Assembly (NCBI RefSeq): GCF_932526225.1
Contig: NC_064037.1
Coordinates: forward strand, 2,356,001-2,420,000
Origin: Nematostella vectensis
Taxonomy: Eukaryota; Cnidaria; Anthozoa; Actiniaria; Edwardsiidae
DNA length: 64,000 nt
Reading direction: 5' to 3'
Part shown: piece by piece, positions 31,401 through 41,697 of the stretch
Layout: each line of letters begins with the position of its first letter
Numbering within the stretch: position 1 is the stretch's first letter
Notes under the pieces: model-generated
The model's input: only the letters and a program-made list of their open reading frames with translations
Told to the model about the DNA's origin: nothing
Database searches by the model: none
Position numbers and translations under genes: made by a program

Positions 31401-34400
31401 AACACTCAGTTCCTTCTACAGACAAGAAACCTCAGGTAGGCGTATACACTCAACAATCAGTTCCTTCTACAGACAAGAAACCTCAGGTAGGCGTATACAC
31501 ATAACACTCAGTTCCTTCTACAGACAAAAAACCTCAGGTAGGCGTAAACACTCAACAATCAGTTCCTTCTACAGACAAGAAACCTCAGGAAGGCGTATAC
31601 ACATAACACTCAGTTCCTTCTACAGACAAAAAACCTCAGGTAGGCGTAAACACTCAACAATCAGTTCCTTCTACAGACAAGAAACCTCAAGAAGGCGTAT
31701 ACACATAACACTCAGTTCCTTCTACAGACAAAAAACCTCAGGTAGGCGTAAACACTCAACAATCAGTTTCTTCTACAGACAAGTCAAAAAAGTCGAAAAA
31801 AGTGTTGTATCAGCATCCAGTTACGTGAAATCCAGGCTCCACTGTATTAACCGTGAGCCGTATTTAATGCATGCGTTTGAACTTAGCCTAAGCCAAGAAT
31901 AACGCTTCTTGTCCAGGTACGAGTATTTCGGAGTACAGTTTTTTGCCGAGTGCTGGGGAGGAAAAGATCCCGAGGGTAACGAGGCGTACGCGCGGGACGG
32001 CCTTGCCGCTGAAAGCAAGTGCTGGAAGGGTGTCGGTGGTCAGCGGACAAACATGGTCTACCGTGTTCAAGATATGCCAGGTACCGTTGTCTCTCTATGC
32101 CAGGTACGGTCATCTCTCTAAGCCTAGTACGGTCATCTCTCTTGCTTTGTTTGATGGCCTGTGTGTTTGTCATCTCTGTCTTTCCTTCCGTCCCTCTGTC
32201 GGTTTCTCAGTCTATCTTTCTGACAGCCTATTTGTTTGTTTGTCATTCCTCCCTTAAGTCAGTTCGTCAGTATGTCCGTCATGTGCTATGTGGTGTGCTT
32301 TGACTAGTCACACCACCTCGAGTGTAAGGAGCGGGGTGGGGTAAGCGGGAAAGATGCCGGACCGTGTGTGGTTGAGTTTTTGTGAAGCTTATATGTCTAT
32401 TGGTCCGCCTGACGTGTGTGCTATGCAGTGTGCTCTGACTAGTCACACTTCACCTCGAGTGTTAGTAGCGGGGTGGGGTTAGCGGGGAAGATGCCGGATC
32501 GTGTGTGGTTGGGTTTGTGTTAATCTCATATCTGTCTATCGGTCCGCCTGACGTGTGTGCCCTGTAGGTTGCTCTGACGAGTTGGACTTCACCTCGATTG
32601 TTAGTAGCGGGGTGGGGTTAGCGGGGAAGATGCCGGATCGTGTGTGGTTGGGTTTGTGTTAATCTCATATCTGTCTATCGGTCCGCCTGACGTGTGTGCC
32701 CTGTAGGTTGCTCTGACGAGTTGGACTTCACCTCGATTGTTAGTAGCGGGGTGGGGTTAGAGGGGAAGATGCCGGATCGTGTGTGGATGGGTTTGTGTTA
32801 ATCTCATATTTGTCTATCGGTCCGCCTGACGTGTCTGCTCTGTAGGTTGCTCTGACGATTTGGACTTCACCTCGAGTGTTAGTAGCGGGGTGGGGTTAGT
32901 CGGGAAGATGCCGGACCGTGTGTGGTTGGGTTTGTGTTAATCTCATATCTGTCTATCGGTCCGCCTGACGTGTGTGCTCTGTACGTTGCTCTGACGAGTT
33001 GGACTTCACCTCGAGTGTTAGTAGCGGGGTGGGGTTAGAGGGGAAGATGCCGGATCGTGTGTGGATGGGTTTGTGTTAATCTCATATCTGTCTATCGGTC
33101 CGCCTGACGTGTGTCCCTGTAGGTTGCTCTGACGAGTTGGACTTCACCTCGAGTGTTAGTAGCGGGGCAGTGACTAGGAACCATGCGGTGTGGTGTGCAG
33201 ACCAGGCGGACCAGAACCAGTGGATCACCGTCGACCTTAAGAACCCAGTCAAGATTTCAGGTTAGCAGGAGGCCTTTGATACTAACTCCAGAGTGGCGAG
33301 ATAGCTCAGTGGTACAGTCTTCGTCTCCCAAGCAAGAGTACCAGGGGTCAAACCCTGGTCAGATCAGCTTGGGATTTTTTTAGGTGTAAAAACCTGGCTC
33401 TCTACATTGGAGACTGTGACCCTCGGAAAAGAAGGTTAACTCCGTAAAAATGTCTCGACTCTACAGCCCAATAATGTAGACTCTATTGCCGAACTCCGCT
33501 CTTGTTCGAAAATGTCGAATGTTTATTTCGCCATGTTGTAAGTGATCGCTAGAAGGTATGTTTTCTAACACACACCATGCCATTTTGTAAGTGATAGCTA
33601 GAAGGCACGTTTTCTAACCCGTGCCATGTTCTAGGTGTTGTAAGTGTTCGTTATAAGGCATGTTTTCTAACCCATGCCATTTTGTAAGCGATAGCTAGAA
33701 GGCACGTTTTCTACCGTGCCATGTTCTAGGTGTTGTAAGTGTTCGCTATAAGGCATGTTTTCTAACCCATGCTATGTTGTAAATGATCGCTTGAAGGCAT
33801 GTTTTCGAACCCGTGCCATGTCTTAGACGTTGTAAGTAATCGCTAGAAGGCTTGTTTTCTAACTCGTGCCATGTTCTAGGTGTTGTAAGTGATGGCTAGA
33901 AGGCATGGTTTCTAACCCTGTAAATGATCGCTAGAAGGTTTGTTTTCTAACCCGTGCCTGTTCTAGGTGTTGGTACTCAGGGCGGGACCAAGGACAGTTG
34001 GGTGACACTTTACTCCGTGGAGTACAGCGAAGAGGGAGAGGCCTGGGTACCATACAAGGAGGAAACAGAGACTGCCAAGGTGAGCTAACAGGAAAAAAGG
34101 ATCCACCGCACGACCGAAGAGTGATCATCGCTAAAGTCTAGCATTATTCTGAAAAGCTAGAAAACAAAGTCGAAATTATACGGGAGACCAAAGAATACCC
34201 AGGTTTATATATATCCTTTGATTTGTCAGATGAGTACAATATTGTGGTTTAGCGCCTGTGTAGATAGATAAGGGAGACACAGTTGCTGTTACTGTTCTTA
34301 CTACAGGATTGTTTGCTTGCATACTAAACTAAAATTATCCTCCCGTAGACATTTGCTGGCAACTCTGACCAGTTTACATTGGAGTTATACTGGCTGAAAC

Positions 34401-34492
34401 AGCCACTGAATACGCGATTCCTGCGCTTCAAGCCCATCTCATGGTCCTCCAGCGACATCTGCATGAAGATCCGAGTATACGGATGTACTTAG
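19490..34492 (+). CDS. Secreted Gla-like / 9x TSP1-like / F5/8C mosaic protein
   Basis: Eighteen exons: 19490-19547, 21331-21503, 21807-21858, 22036-22236, 22677-22868, 23638-23826, 24207-24404, 24769-24957, 25337-25531, 25676-25867, 26238-26426, 27642-27830, 28285-28368, 28525-28699, 31917-32080, 33123-33260, 33967-34079, 34349-34492. They close in phase: 944 aa. Signal peptide 1-19; propeptide ending in furin-type RARR (48-51); Gla-like domain 52-93 (Cys57-Cys62 loop, seven Glu, aromatic YWYTY); nine modules of about 64 aa, one per phase 1-1 exon (exons 4-12), each with six Cys and a WxxW-type C-mannosylation motif; Gly/Thr/Pro linker 673-700; Cys-rich module of uncertain family (701-813); F5/8C domain to 944, bounded by GC...GC. 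No transmembrane helix, so predicted secreted. By family, Gla (if carboxylated) and discoidin domains bind anionic phospholipid. No known orthologue comes to mind. A possible 3'UTR intron follows the stop. Confidence 0.88.
20849..21095. repeat. Two-copy tandem duplication, about 120 bp, intron 1
   Basis: Two adjacent copies share cgtcctcccttttctaagac, then a cttgtgtgcttac block, then gtaggtcttctttactgcgc. They lie upstream of exon 2 of the Gla/TSP1 gene and do not overlap an exon. Confidence 0.75.
22990..23480. repeat. Degraded interspersed-repeat DNA, intron 5
   Basis: Contains a poly-C tract near 23088-23100 and phrases such as ggccgtagcgggt and tggctactggcctgc, which look like a decayed transposable element. 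No reading frame remains. The family is not identified. Confidence 0.35.
23815..23945. repeat. Tandem repeat across exon 6 donor (3 copies, about 40 bp)
   Basis: Exon 6 of the Gla/TSP1 gene ends GGGAACTAT|gtaagc. The unit gaaactatgtaagcaaagat, followed by an atatc block, is then repeated twice more inside the intron. The second copy keeps a usable GTAAGC donor; the third has mutated to ataagc. Confidence 0.85.
24505..24645. repeat. Cluster of TGACGTCA-like sites, intron 7
   Basis: About five diverged units of about 30 bp, each containing TGACGTCA or a one-base variant followed by aatgatttcctac-like sequence. TGACGTCA is the consensus CREB/ATF site. Function here is unproven; the spacing could simply reflect local tandem duplication. 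Confidence 0.6.
25105..25270. repeat. GAT-rich microsatellite, intron 8
   Basis: Imperfect (GAT)n/(GATAAT)n tract between exons 8 and 9 of the Gla/TSP1 gene. Apparent Asp-rich or Ile-rich ORFs across it are low-complexity artefacts. Confidence 0.85.
26432..26830. repeat. CAA-rich low-complexity tract with internal duplication
   Basis: Imperfect (CAA)n with cactcaacaacaa motifs after exon 11 of the Gla/TSP1 gene. A block of about 100 bp (aataacaaaaacactcatca and flanks) occurs twice. Confidence 0.85.
27180..27665. repeat. 31-bp array seeded on exon 12 acceptor (about 15 copies)
   Basis: The unit aatag|gtaactgtaacaag, continuing atcatctgttcc, matches the acceptor and first 24 or so bases of exon 12 (27642-27830). 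Only the last copy continues into exon 12 (tgtgagtggagc). Each unit keeps AG|GTAACT, which reads both as an acceptor and as a donor. One unit near 27300 is truncated. Confidence 0.95.
28688..31780. repeat. 52-bp array seeded on exon 14 donor (about 59 copies)
   Basis: The array starts at the last 11 bases of exon 14 (CGAAACCTCAG|gtaggcg) and fills nearly all of intron 14. Each unit has a pyrimidine-rich ttccttctacag, then 14 bases ending aaacctcag, then gtaggcg: an acceptor, a microexon-sized segment and a donor. A higher-order repeat of about 1.29 kb is visible; for example, the variant aggtcggcg recurs near 29992 and 31281. Confidence 0.96.
32073..32141. repeat. 23-bp tandem repeat across exon 15 donor (3 copies)
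   Basis: tatgccag|gtaccgttgtc with ctctc is repeated twice more with substitutions. The second copy retains CCAG|GTACGG and could serve as an alternative donor 23 bp downstream; the third has lost it (cctagtacgg). Confidence 0.85.
32285..33170. repeat. 139-bp array seeded on exon 16 acceptor (7 copies)
   Basis: Copies begin near 32297, 32432, 32571, 32710, 32849, 32988 and 33126; the last is exon 16 itself. Each holds ctgtag|gttgctctgacgag and about 40 more bases of exon 16, then diverges after agcggggtggggtta. One copy has tac in place of the tag acceptor. The copies form a ladder of pseudo-first-halves of a discoidin exon. Confidence 0.95.
33290..33480 (+). mobile_element. tRNA-derived SINE or tRNA-like relic
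   Basis: A box A-like segment (tagctcagtggtacag) and a box B-like segment (gggtcaaaccctgg) about 40 bp later resemble a tRNA body. A non-tRNA tail follows (tgtaaaaacctggctctcta) with a cattggagactgtgacc motif. The cloverleaf is imperfect and there is no tRNA-like 3' end, so a SINE is likelier than a functional tRNA. It lies in intron 16 of the Gla/TSP1 gene. Confidence 0.6.
33530..33970. repeat. About 50-bp array seeded on exon 17 acceptor (8-9 copies)
   Basis: Units contain gttctaggtgttgtaagtga and gctagaaggcatgttttcta. The acceptor of exon 17 reads ttctag|gtgttgg, so the unit carries the splice site plus about six exon bases. Unit length varies and some copies lack the ttctaggtgttg part. 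Confidence 0.9.
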
Positions 34493-34645
34493 GTAATCAA
34501 ACAACACCAAATCCCCTCCATGCATGAGGATCCGAGTATATGGATGTACTTAGGTAAGCAAACAACACCAAATCCCCTCCCTCCATGAAGATCCGAGTAT
34601 ATGGATGTACTAAGGTAAGCAAACAACACCAACTCCCCTCCCGAG
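34458..34645. repeat. 61-bp tandem repeat of the exon 18 end (3 copies)
   Basis: The last codons of the Gla/TSP1 gene plus stop and following bases (cgagtatacggatgtacttag|gtaa) are repeated twice downstream. The TAG stop is kept in copy 2; copy 3 has taa. Each copy ends in a donor-like AG|GTAA. Confidence 0.9.
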
Positions 34646-35896
34646 GGCGTCCGCAATGGAAGGAAACAGACTACATGGAATTCAAATGTTTAAGGGTGTA
34701 ACATTTCTAAAAAAAAGTGGAGATCTTTCGTAAGCGTACAATTCTACTAATAGCACTATTTTAGAGAGCAGCCTAAAGCAGGGGGGGGGGGGGGGGGGGG
34801 GTGGATAAAAAAAGCTAAATATATGCAAAAAATGTTGTGTCGGGATACCCTGAACTTAACATTTGTTTGATTTCCAGGTGATTACTTGAAGACAACCTTG
34901 GCATGACCAGTTCTTTTTAAACGTAATTGCGTCGTCACATATCCTATAAACGCTAATAAAAGGGAATAAGAAATGTTAAGGTCAATAATGAGTAAAAGAT
35001 CGTAGACTTTTCTTCTATACACAAAAACCCGTGGGGAAAAGGTGGGGTGGGGGGGGGGGGGGGAGGAGACCCTGCACTAAACCAAGTGTTACATAAGACC
35101 TCAACTACGTCATTTCTTATGCGAGTCCTGATTGCCATGGAACTCTCTTTCTCGCAAAAGTAATCCGTCAGGGGAAGCGAAGCGATGACTGAGCGCCTGA
35201 TACATCAGTCTACGTTTGCAAGCTTATTTTGCTATCAACGTTCACATTTTCGTCTTCACAAGCGTAAAGCAGGCTTGGAGCTTCTCATATGCGCATGTTT
35301 CTGGTTCCGCTTTGCTCGCGCTCTACGGGGGTAGAATGACTATATTGATCTGCATTCGAAATTAAATTAACTTTATTTAAAATCTCCAATGTCATAATAA
35401 GGAAAGTGAACAAACGTAACATTTACAAGTCAGCTAGTTTGACTCAAAGAGATACTTAGGTTAAATCTTGTATATGAAGCATAGGACTTACGATACGCTT
35501 TTTTTATTTTTGACATCTTCTGGACCTACATTGTTTTGAAATACACCGCTTTCCAAGTCCAAGTGGTTTAAAAAGGTGGTGTTAAAAGCAGATTAAGTTT
35601 GAAAAGTAAATGTGCTTGTCAAATAATGGTCACCAACATCCGTCCAAGAACACACCGCAGACTAATATCACCCATATGTTTGACTTTTATATCATAGGAA
35701 AAGTTTTTATTCTTATCAGATACATCATACATCTTAGTATAACGTTAAAAATAAACATCCAATTTGTTATTCTCATGGAAGAGAAAAGGCGAGACGATAC
35801 ACAAAACTTTAGCATTCCCTGCTTGTTTCAATCCTCCCCACATTGGCAACTCCATCTCAGAAGACAACCTCACTTATTGAGCCACTTGCCCCGTGT
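34493..35896. other. Convergent intergenic region; possible 3'UTR exon
   Basis: Lies between the Gla/TSP1 stop (+) and the TUFM stop (-). A donor-like TTAG|GTAATC directly follows the stop, and tttccag|gtgatt occurs at 34878/34879. A 3'UTR intron is therefore possible, with a polyadenylation signal AATAAA at 34955-34960. Poly-G runs occur near 34782-34801 and 35049-35062. No further gene is supported. Confidence 0.5.
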
Positions 35897-36275
35897 TCAG
35901 TCAAGGATCTTGGTGACAACGCCCGTACCCACAGTCTTGCTACCCTCGCGTAGAGTAAAGCGTAGTCCCTGCTCCAGCGGCACATCGAAGAGTAGCTGAA
36001 CGGTGAAGCTAGCATCTTCACCTGGCATGACAAATTCCTTCCCCTCGGGGAGAGTGATGGTGGCGGCAACGTCCCCTGTGCGGACGTACATTTGAGGGGT
36101 GTAACTTGTGACAAAAGGCTTGTGTCTACCGCCTTCTTCTTTCTTCAGGATGTATACCTGGATTGCAAGTACACATATTAAAAATAAATATTATGGCGCA
36201 TGCGGCAGAATCACCATTATCATGTGCCACTTTCATCATTACTAAGTTACCACTACCGTCATCATCATCATCATT

Positions 36276-36371
<96 letters not shown>

Positions 36372-39300
36372 GTCGTCATCATCATCATCATAATCAACTG
36401 CCACTGTCATAATCCTTTACTGTAACCGTCACCATCATCATGCAACCAACAAACCTCACAATTAACACCATCATCAAAATTATTACCATCATCATCATGA
36501 TAATCTGCCACTGTCGTTATCATCTACTGGAACCATCATTATTATCAATCTCATCTTTATTACTACCAAAATTTGGCCTTAAAGACCACAACAAAGTTAC
36601 TGTCCCCTAAAATTGATTTTGCTAATGTCTGCCCTGTCCTTTTCATGGGAGTACCCCACAGACCAAAATAGCCACCATTACCATAATTGTACCCAAGCTA
36701 GAGATAAGGTGATATTATCTGCTTGAAACCTCACCCAAGCTAGATGTAAGGTGATTTTTCTGTTAGTATTGTTACCTGTGCTTCGAATTTCGAGTGGGAT
36801 TTGACCGTCCCTGGCTGACAGAGCACCATGCCTCGCTTCACATCTTCCCTCTTAACACCTCGCACAAGAGCACCCAGATTATCGCCAGCCTCACCACGGT
36901 CAAGAATCTTATGGAACATCTCAATACCTGGCAACCAAAACAGGAATGAAAATGAAATTCAAGGTGCAGTAAATATTACAAGTTTTCATTATTACAGGGA
37001 GTTCATGTGAGGTTAAAAAAAACTACTTTTTTAGTGTTAAATAACAGTATACCATGAGAAACAGGCCTTTTCATAATGAACTTTTCATAATGTAGAAATT
37101 ATAGCATCAAGGGGTGTAAAAGCTGCTGTGGTTTCAGTGTTTTTGTAGATTTATCATTACTTTTCCTCTTCATGTTTCTAATAATGCTACATATATATAC
37201 CAGTGACAGTAGTCTTGATCTTTGAACCATGCCCAACAAATTCCACCTCATCGCCCTTCTTAATCACACCCCTCTCTATCCTCCCTGTCACGACCGTCCC
37301 TCTGCCCGAGATGGAGAACACATCCTCTATTGGTAGCAAAAAGGGCTTGTCCAGGTCTCTAGCTGGAGTTGGAATGTGACTATCCACAGCTTCAAGTAGT
37401 TTCTTGATGGAATTTATTCCTAAATCATCATTCTTTCCTTCCAAGGCGCAAAGGGCAGAGCCAATGATGATGGGCGTGTTGTCACCATCGTAGCCATACT
37501 CAGAGAGAAGCTCTCTTAGTTCTAGTTCAACCTTCAAGATTGGACAGTCAACATCATGAGTGCTTTCATATATATTGTAGGCTATCAAAGCTCTCTTAGT
37601 TTTGGTTCAACCTTCAAGATTGGACAGTCAACATCATGAGTGCTTTCATATATATTGTAGGCTATCAAAGCTCTCTTAGTTCTAGCTCAACCTTCAAGAT
37701 TGGACAGTCAACATCATGAGTGCTTTCATATATATTGTAGGCTATCAAAGCTCTCTTAGTTCCAGCTCAACCTATTGTACTGTACATGATTGGAGGTCGA
37801 AATAATAAATATTTTGTTTATACCGTAGGCAATTAAAGCTCTCTTAGTTCTGGTTCAACATACTGTACTGGAAGTAAAAATTATGATTACTTTTCTATAT
37901 ACTGAAGGCTATCAAAACTCTCTAGTTCAACAGTTAGTATAGCTACTCTTCACAATAAAGTTAACATAAATTACAGCTGCTCTTACACATCAGCATAAAC
38001 TGCCCTATGTAAGACTTATACATTTTTGTGGTCTCCTAGACATTTGTTTCCTGATACTTACAAGCTCCAGAAGTTCTGGGTCATCGATCATGTCTGCTTT
38101 GTTGACGTAGACAACGATGTCCTTAACTCCAACCTGCATTGAGATAAAAAGGATGTTTCATCAAGCTCCTGATATCACAAATAAATCAAGCAGAAACACT
38201 GCATTTACTTGCCTGGTTAGCAAGTAGTAGATGTTCTCTTGTTTGCGGCATTTGTCCGTCTGTGCCAGCCACTACTAAAATGGCACCGTCCATCTGCGCC
38301 GCTCCTGTGATCATGTTCTGTTGATAGAGTGTTTCAAATTATTAAAAATATCTTACATCTTTATATCATATAATTTAGTTATTTGGAGACTTCCTTCAAA
38401 CTAATATGTATCTTAACAATACAAAATAAAAAAAATACTATAAATAAAGCATTCTTACCTTGATATAATCTGCATGGCCTGGACAGTCCACATGTCCGTA
38501 ATGCCTTTTTTCCGTCTGATACTCCACATGGGCTGTGTTTATAGTGATGCCACGAGCTCTTTCTTCAGGGGCATTGTCGATATCACCATACGACTTGAAG
38601 TTGGCAGCACCAGTATCAGCAAGGACTGGAATAGGAAATGAATCAGTTTGTTCATTTCTTGCATGTTCAGACAAAACATGTTGACAGACTCAATAAAGAA
38701 TTCAACTCAGACACTTTTTTTTACATAAAAAGAAACTTGAAACTGTTAGTGAAATTTGTCTCAAACCAAGGCTCATACTATATTCAGGCACCCTTAGTCC
38801 ACTTATCAACCAGGCAAAGCTGAGTTTGAAACAGGACAATCAAAAGGAAGGTTTAGCAGGAGCATCCAACCTTTTGTTATGGCAGCTGTAAGTGTCGTCT
38901 TTCCATGGTCAACATGTCCTATCGTCCCTATGTTAACATGTGGCTTATCTCGGGAAAAGGTTTTCTTGGCAGGTTCAGCATATCCCCTTATCAGTATGGC
39001 TGTGGTAAGAACACAAAACAGTATTACAACAACACCAAATATGTCAACAACAGCAACAACAATGACATCAACAACAGGGTTTAGGGCTCAGTCTACTGTG
39101 TTAAGCTACTGTGGAAGGAATAGAAAACTGATGCAACATGAATGAACCTGCTATGATCTTCTACTGAAATATTCATTTGATCTGGACTCTACCTGGGTTA
39201 GCAAACTGCTTTTTGTATCTATTTAGGTGTGAATTCTGCAAACAAAACACAGGCATATGAATACATCATACAGATTTAAGTACAGTACATTCCAGTATGC

Positions 39301-40474
39301 CACCTTCATGCACCCAGCCATTAACCACGGCTAGTATTCAACTCACATTTCACTTTCACAACATGAAAACAATATAACAATTGTAGTTGGGACATATAAT
39401 TGAAATATGATTGACATTGATTGGAATTTTGCTTAGATTCATTATATTGATAAGTGTTAGTAAATCTTGATCACAGTTCTAAGCAATGTCATGTATTTGT
39501 ACAAAATTTAAGAACTCATTGGCATCTAGTCTTTTTTTCAAATGGGAAATACTGGTTAGACACTTTTGTGTGTGATAACTGTATTAACTTGAATAAGCGC
39601 CCTGACATGAATAAAATTTTTCTACTCTCAGATGGGCGCTTATTCGGGGGAGGCGTTTAATTAAAGGGAGGTGCTATTTAAAAGGCGGAAGGTGTTTTTT
39701 TTATCAATTTTATACTACTACGACAGTTTCTTTTCTCTATATCATTATTACAACTTCAAGCAGCTTTTTTCAATAAACTTTCATCCATTAAATATATTAT
39801 TTTTCTCTTTCTTGTCTAGGGTCTATGTGCTCCAGGGCTTTCTTTCTAAATGTGTGATAGTCACTTTACTAAGTTACATAAAACTATGATAAAACCTGGG
39901 GAGGGGAATGCTTGTTCGGGGAGGCGCTTACTAATAGTTTTGGTTCAATGGTGACGCTAATTTGGGGGAGAGATTTACTTATTTGAGAAGGCGCTTATTC
40001 AATTACGTTGTGTTGTTACGTGTTGATGTTTGATCTTTAATATCTTGTTTGCGGAAACTCAGTCAGCGAATATGTGACGTTTTGCGTTTAAAAAGAACTA
40101 AGAGCAAACTTCTTTTTTTTTTTTTTTTTAAAAAAAAAGCAGTCTTTCCGTCACTACCCTAGCCGAATGACGTAACACGTGAACACAACACAAATAATCG
40201 GTTGTTACCTTTGTCTGATTTCCAGCCAAAAGAGACAGCGTCCTTGTGCACTGGATAGATTTACTTAGAACTGCAGGAAACAAATAAGTAGACTTCGTAA
40301 AGAAAGGATTACTAGAAAAATGTCAAACCACTACAAAAACTACTCTCATCTTGACTCGATTGACGCTATGCCGATTTTAGCTCGAATCGACAGCACAGAA
40401 TAAAAATAAAAAATCAAATAAAAAATAAACTTACTTCTTTGACACCTGACTCCTGATAATTGCAGTAAAAACAT
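35897..40474 (-). CDS. TUFM: Mitochondrial translation elongation factor Tu
   Basis: Ten exons: 40474-40435, 40270-40209, 39235-39193, 38999-38871, 38625-38459, 38317-38213, 38133-38062, 37531-37201, 36927-36776, 36157-35897. They close in phase at 453 aa. The first 55 or so residues are basic and free of long acidic runs, as expected of a mitochondrial presequence. GTPase motifs are complete: P-loop GHVDHGKT (76-83), switch I RGITIN (116-121), DCPGH (138-142), NKAD (193-196) and [11 protein letters not shown]-Tu domains 2 ([12 protein letters not shown]) and 3 ([10 protein letters not shown]) follow. The protein delivers aminoacyl-tRNA to the mitochondrial ribosome in the matrix. Exon 6 uses a GC donor (CAG|gcaagt) and exon 8 an AAG acceptor at the edge of a tandem array. 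Start chosen as the ATG of the phase-consistent first exon. Confidence 0.96.
36258..36393. repeat. (TCA)n microsatellite in the last TUFM intron
   Basis: Nearly pure trinucleotide array of about 40 units, with diverged TCA-rich sequence continuing to about 36550. It creates poly-Ser, poly-His and poly-Asp ORFs that are not genes. Confidence 0.95.
37510..37935. repeat. 80-bp array seeded on TUFM exon 8 acceptor (4-6 copies)
   Basis: Copies begin near 37511 (the exon itself), 37591, 37671 and 37751, with two degenerate ones near 37839 and 37912. On the minus strand each carries about 12 bases of upstream intron, AG|GTTGAACTAGAACTAAGAG, then departs from the coding copy into an in-frame TGA. 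The outermost well-kept copy has a TAG acceptor, nominally better than the AAG used by the coding copy. Confidence 0.9.
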
Positions 40475-41697
40475 ATTTATTGGAGGTTTAGGGACGATTT
40501 TTGAGGATTTTTTTCGTTTCACGGCGCTCGAACGTCCACCATTTCTCTTGCGCACGCCGCACACATGCGCCTGCAGTTCGGCACAGCGGATCACTAGGAA
40601 TCCAGTACTACTTAGAGTACTACACAGGATTCCCGTAAAATGTCATCAATAGGATCGGAACGCGACGCTCATTCAAAAGGCGAAATGTTTTTTTTAAGTT
40701 TTTGTAACTGCGATTTTCAATACTGTGTGCACTCTTGTCAACAATTTCCAAATGCTTAACCGCTTTCTCTTCCGTCATTCAAACCAACGGAATTCCATTT
40801 GGTGTTCTTTGTTAGGGGGGGCTGTTAGCGCCTTGCTCAGAGGTGACGAGGTTGGAAACCACTTCATTATTACGCTTCATATCAAGGACTTTTGACTGAG
40901 GACGGGCCATTTAGCTGTTGGGAAGAGTAAGTACGCACGTTCGGAATCGTCGGTAAGAGTTCGCAGAATATTGAAAAGTGCAGTTATTTAAAACTTTAGG
41001 AATCTGATTTTTTACCCAAATAGTGAGGATACTCTTGACCAGCTGAATGTAAGCAACGATTTTCTATAATATTATTAATTTTATTTCACTGCAAGAAAAA
41101 CTCAGTTAGGAAATTAAGTACTATAACTATTTCATAAATATCTCTATCGCGTATAAAATAATACTATATTGTACTAAAACTTTTCATAATAAATATGTTC
41201 CTCCACACTATTCATGGCTAACGTCAACACGGCCAAACAAAGGATATATAATATGGGGCACTTGGTGCCAAAACGACATTAAAACAAGATAGCTCTGCGT
41301 TTCACGTATAACTTTGAGTCAATTTACGCCGTTTAATTAGGTATATGCCAGTCGGCGCCGGTGCAGAAAGCAAAACAAACAAGTATAGACCAGCTTCCAG
41401 ATGGAGCAGAAACCCTAGGAGCCGACCGGACCCTGGTGTAAAAACCTGTGTATTGTACGAGTTGCGTAACAAAGCTTCTTCTGTTTGGTAGAACGAATAA
41501 GGATAAAAACCGACCTGAATATAAAGGTGTCTTCTGGAAATGTTTCTTACACCGGTGTTAGGAATAAGAGCCCACATTAAAGCTAAAACACGCCGAACAG
41601 CTATGCCTTTTGTTAGCAAGACAAGAGTTTCAAAATGTGATAAGTTTATCTCATTAACAACGAGATTCTACTATGAAGTTGTCGGGGTGCTGGAAAT
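40475..41697. promoter_or_regulatory. TUFM promoter side and cadherin-like gene 3' region
   Basis: Between two minus-strand genes. The part next to 40474 must contain the TUFM promoter; the part near 41697 holds the 3'UTR of the cadherin-like receptor. ORFs at 41302-41619 and 41540-41839 show no family features. No specific element could be assigned. Confidence 0.45.

Noticed and set aside
33290-33366. A functional tRNA gene
   Set aside because: A- and B-box-like segments are present, but the arms pair poorly and a SINE-like tail follows; called a tRNA-derived repeat instead.
36126-36412. Poly-Asp, poly-Ser and poly-His ORFs
   Set aside because: Frames of a (TCA)n microsatellite in a TUFM intron.
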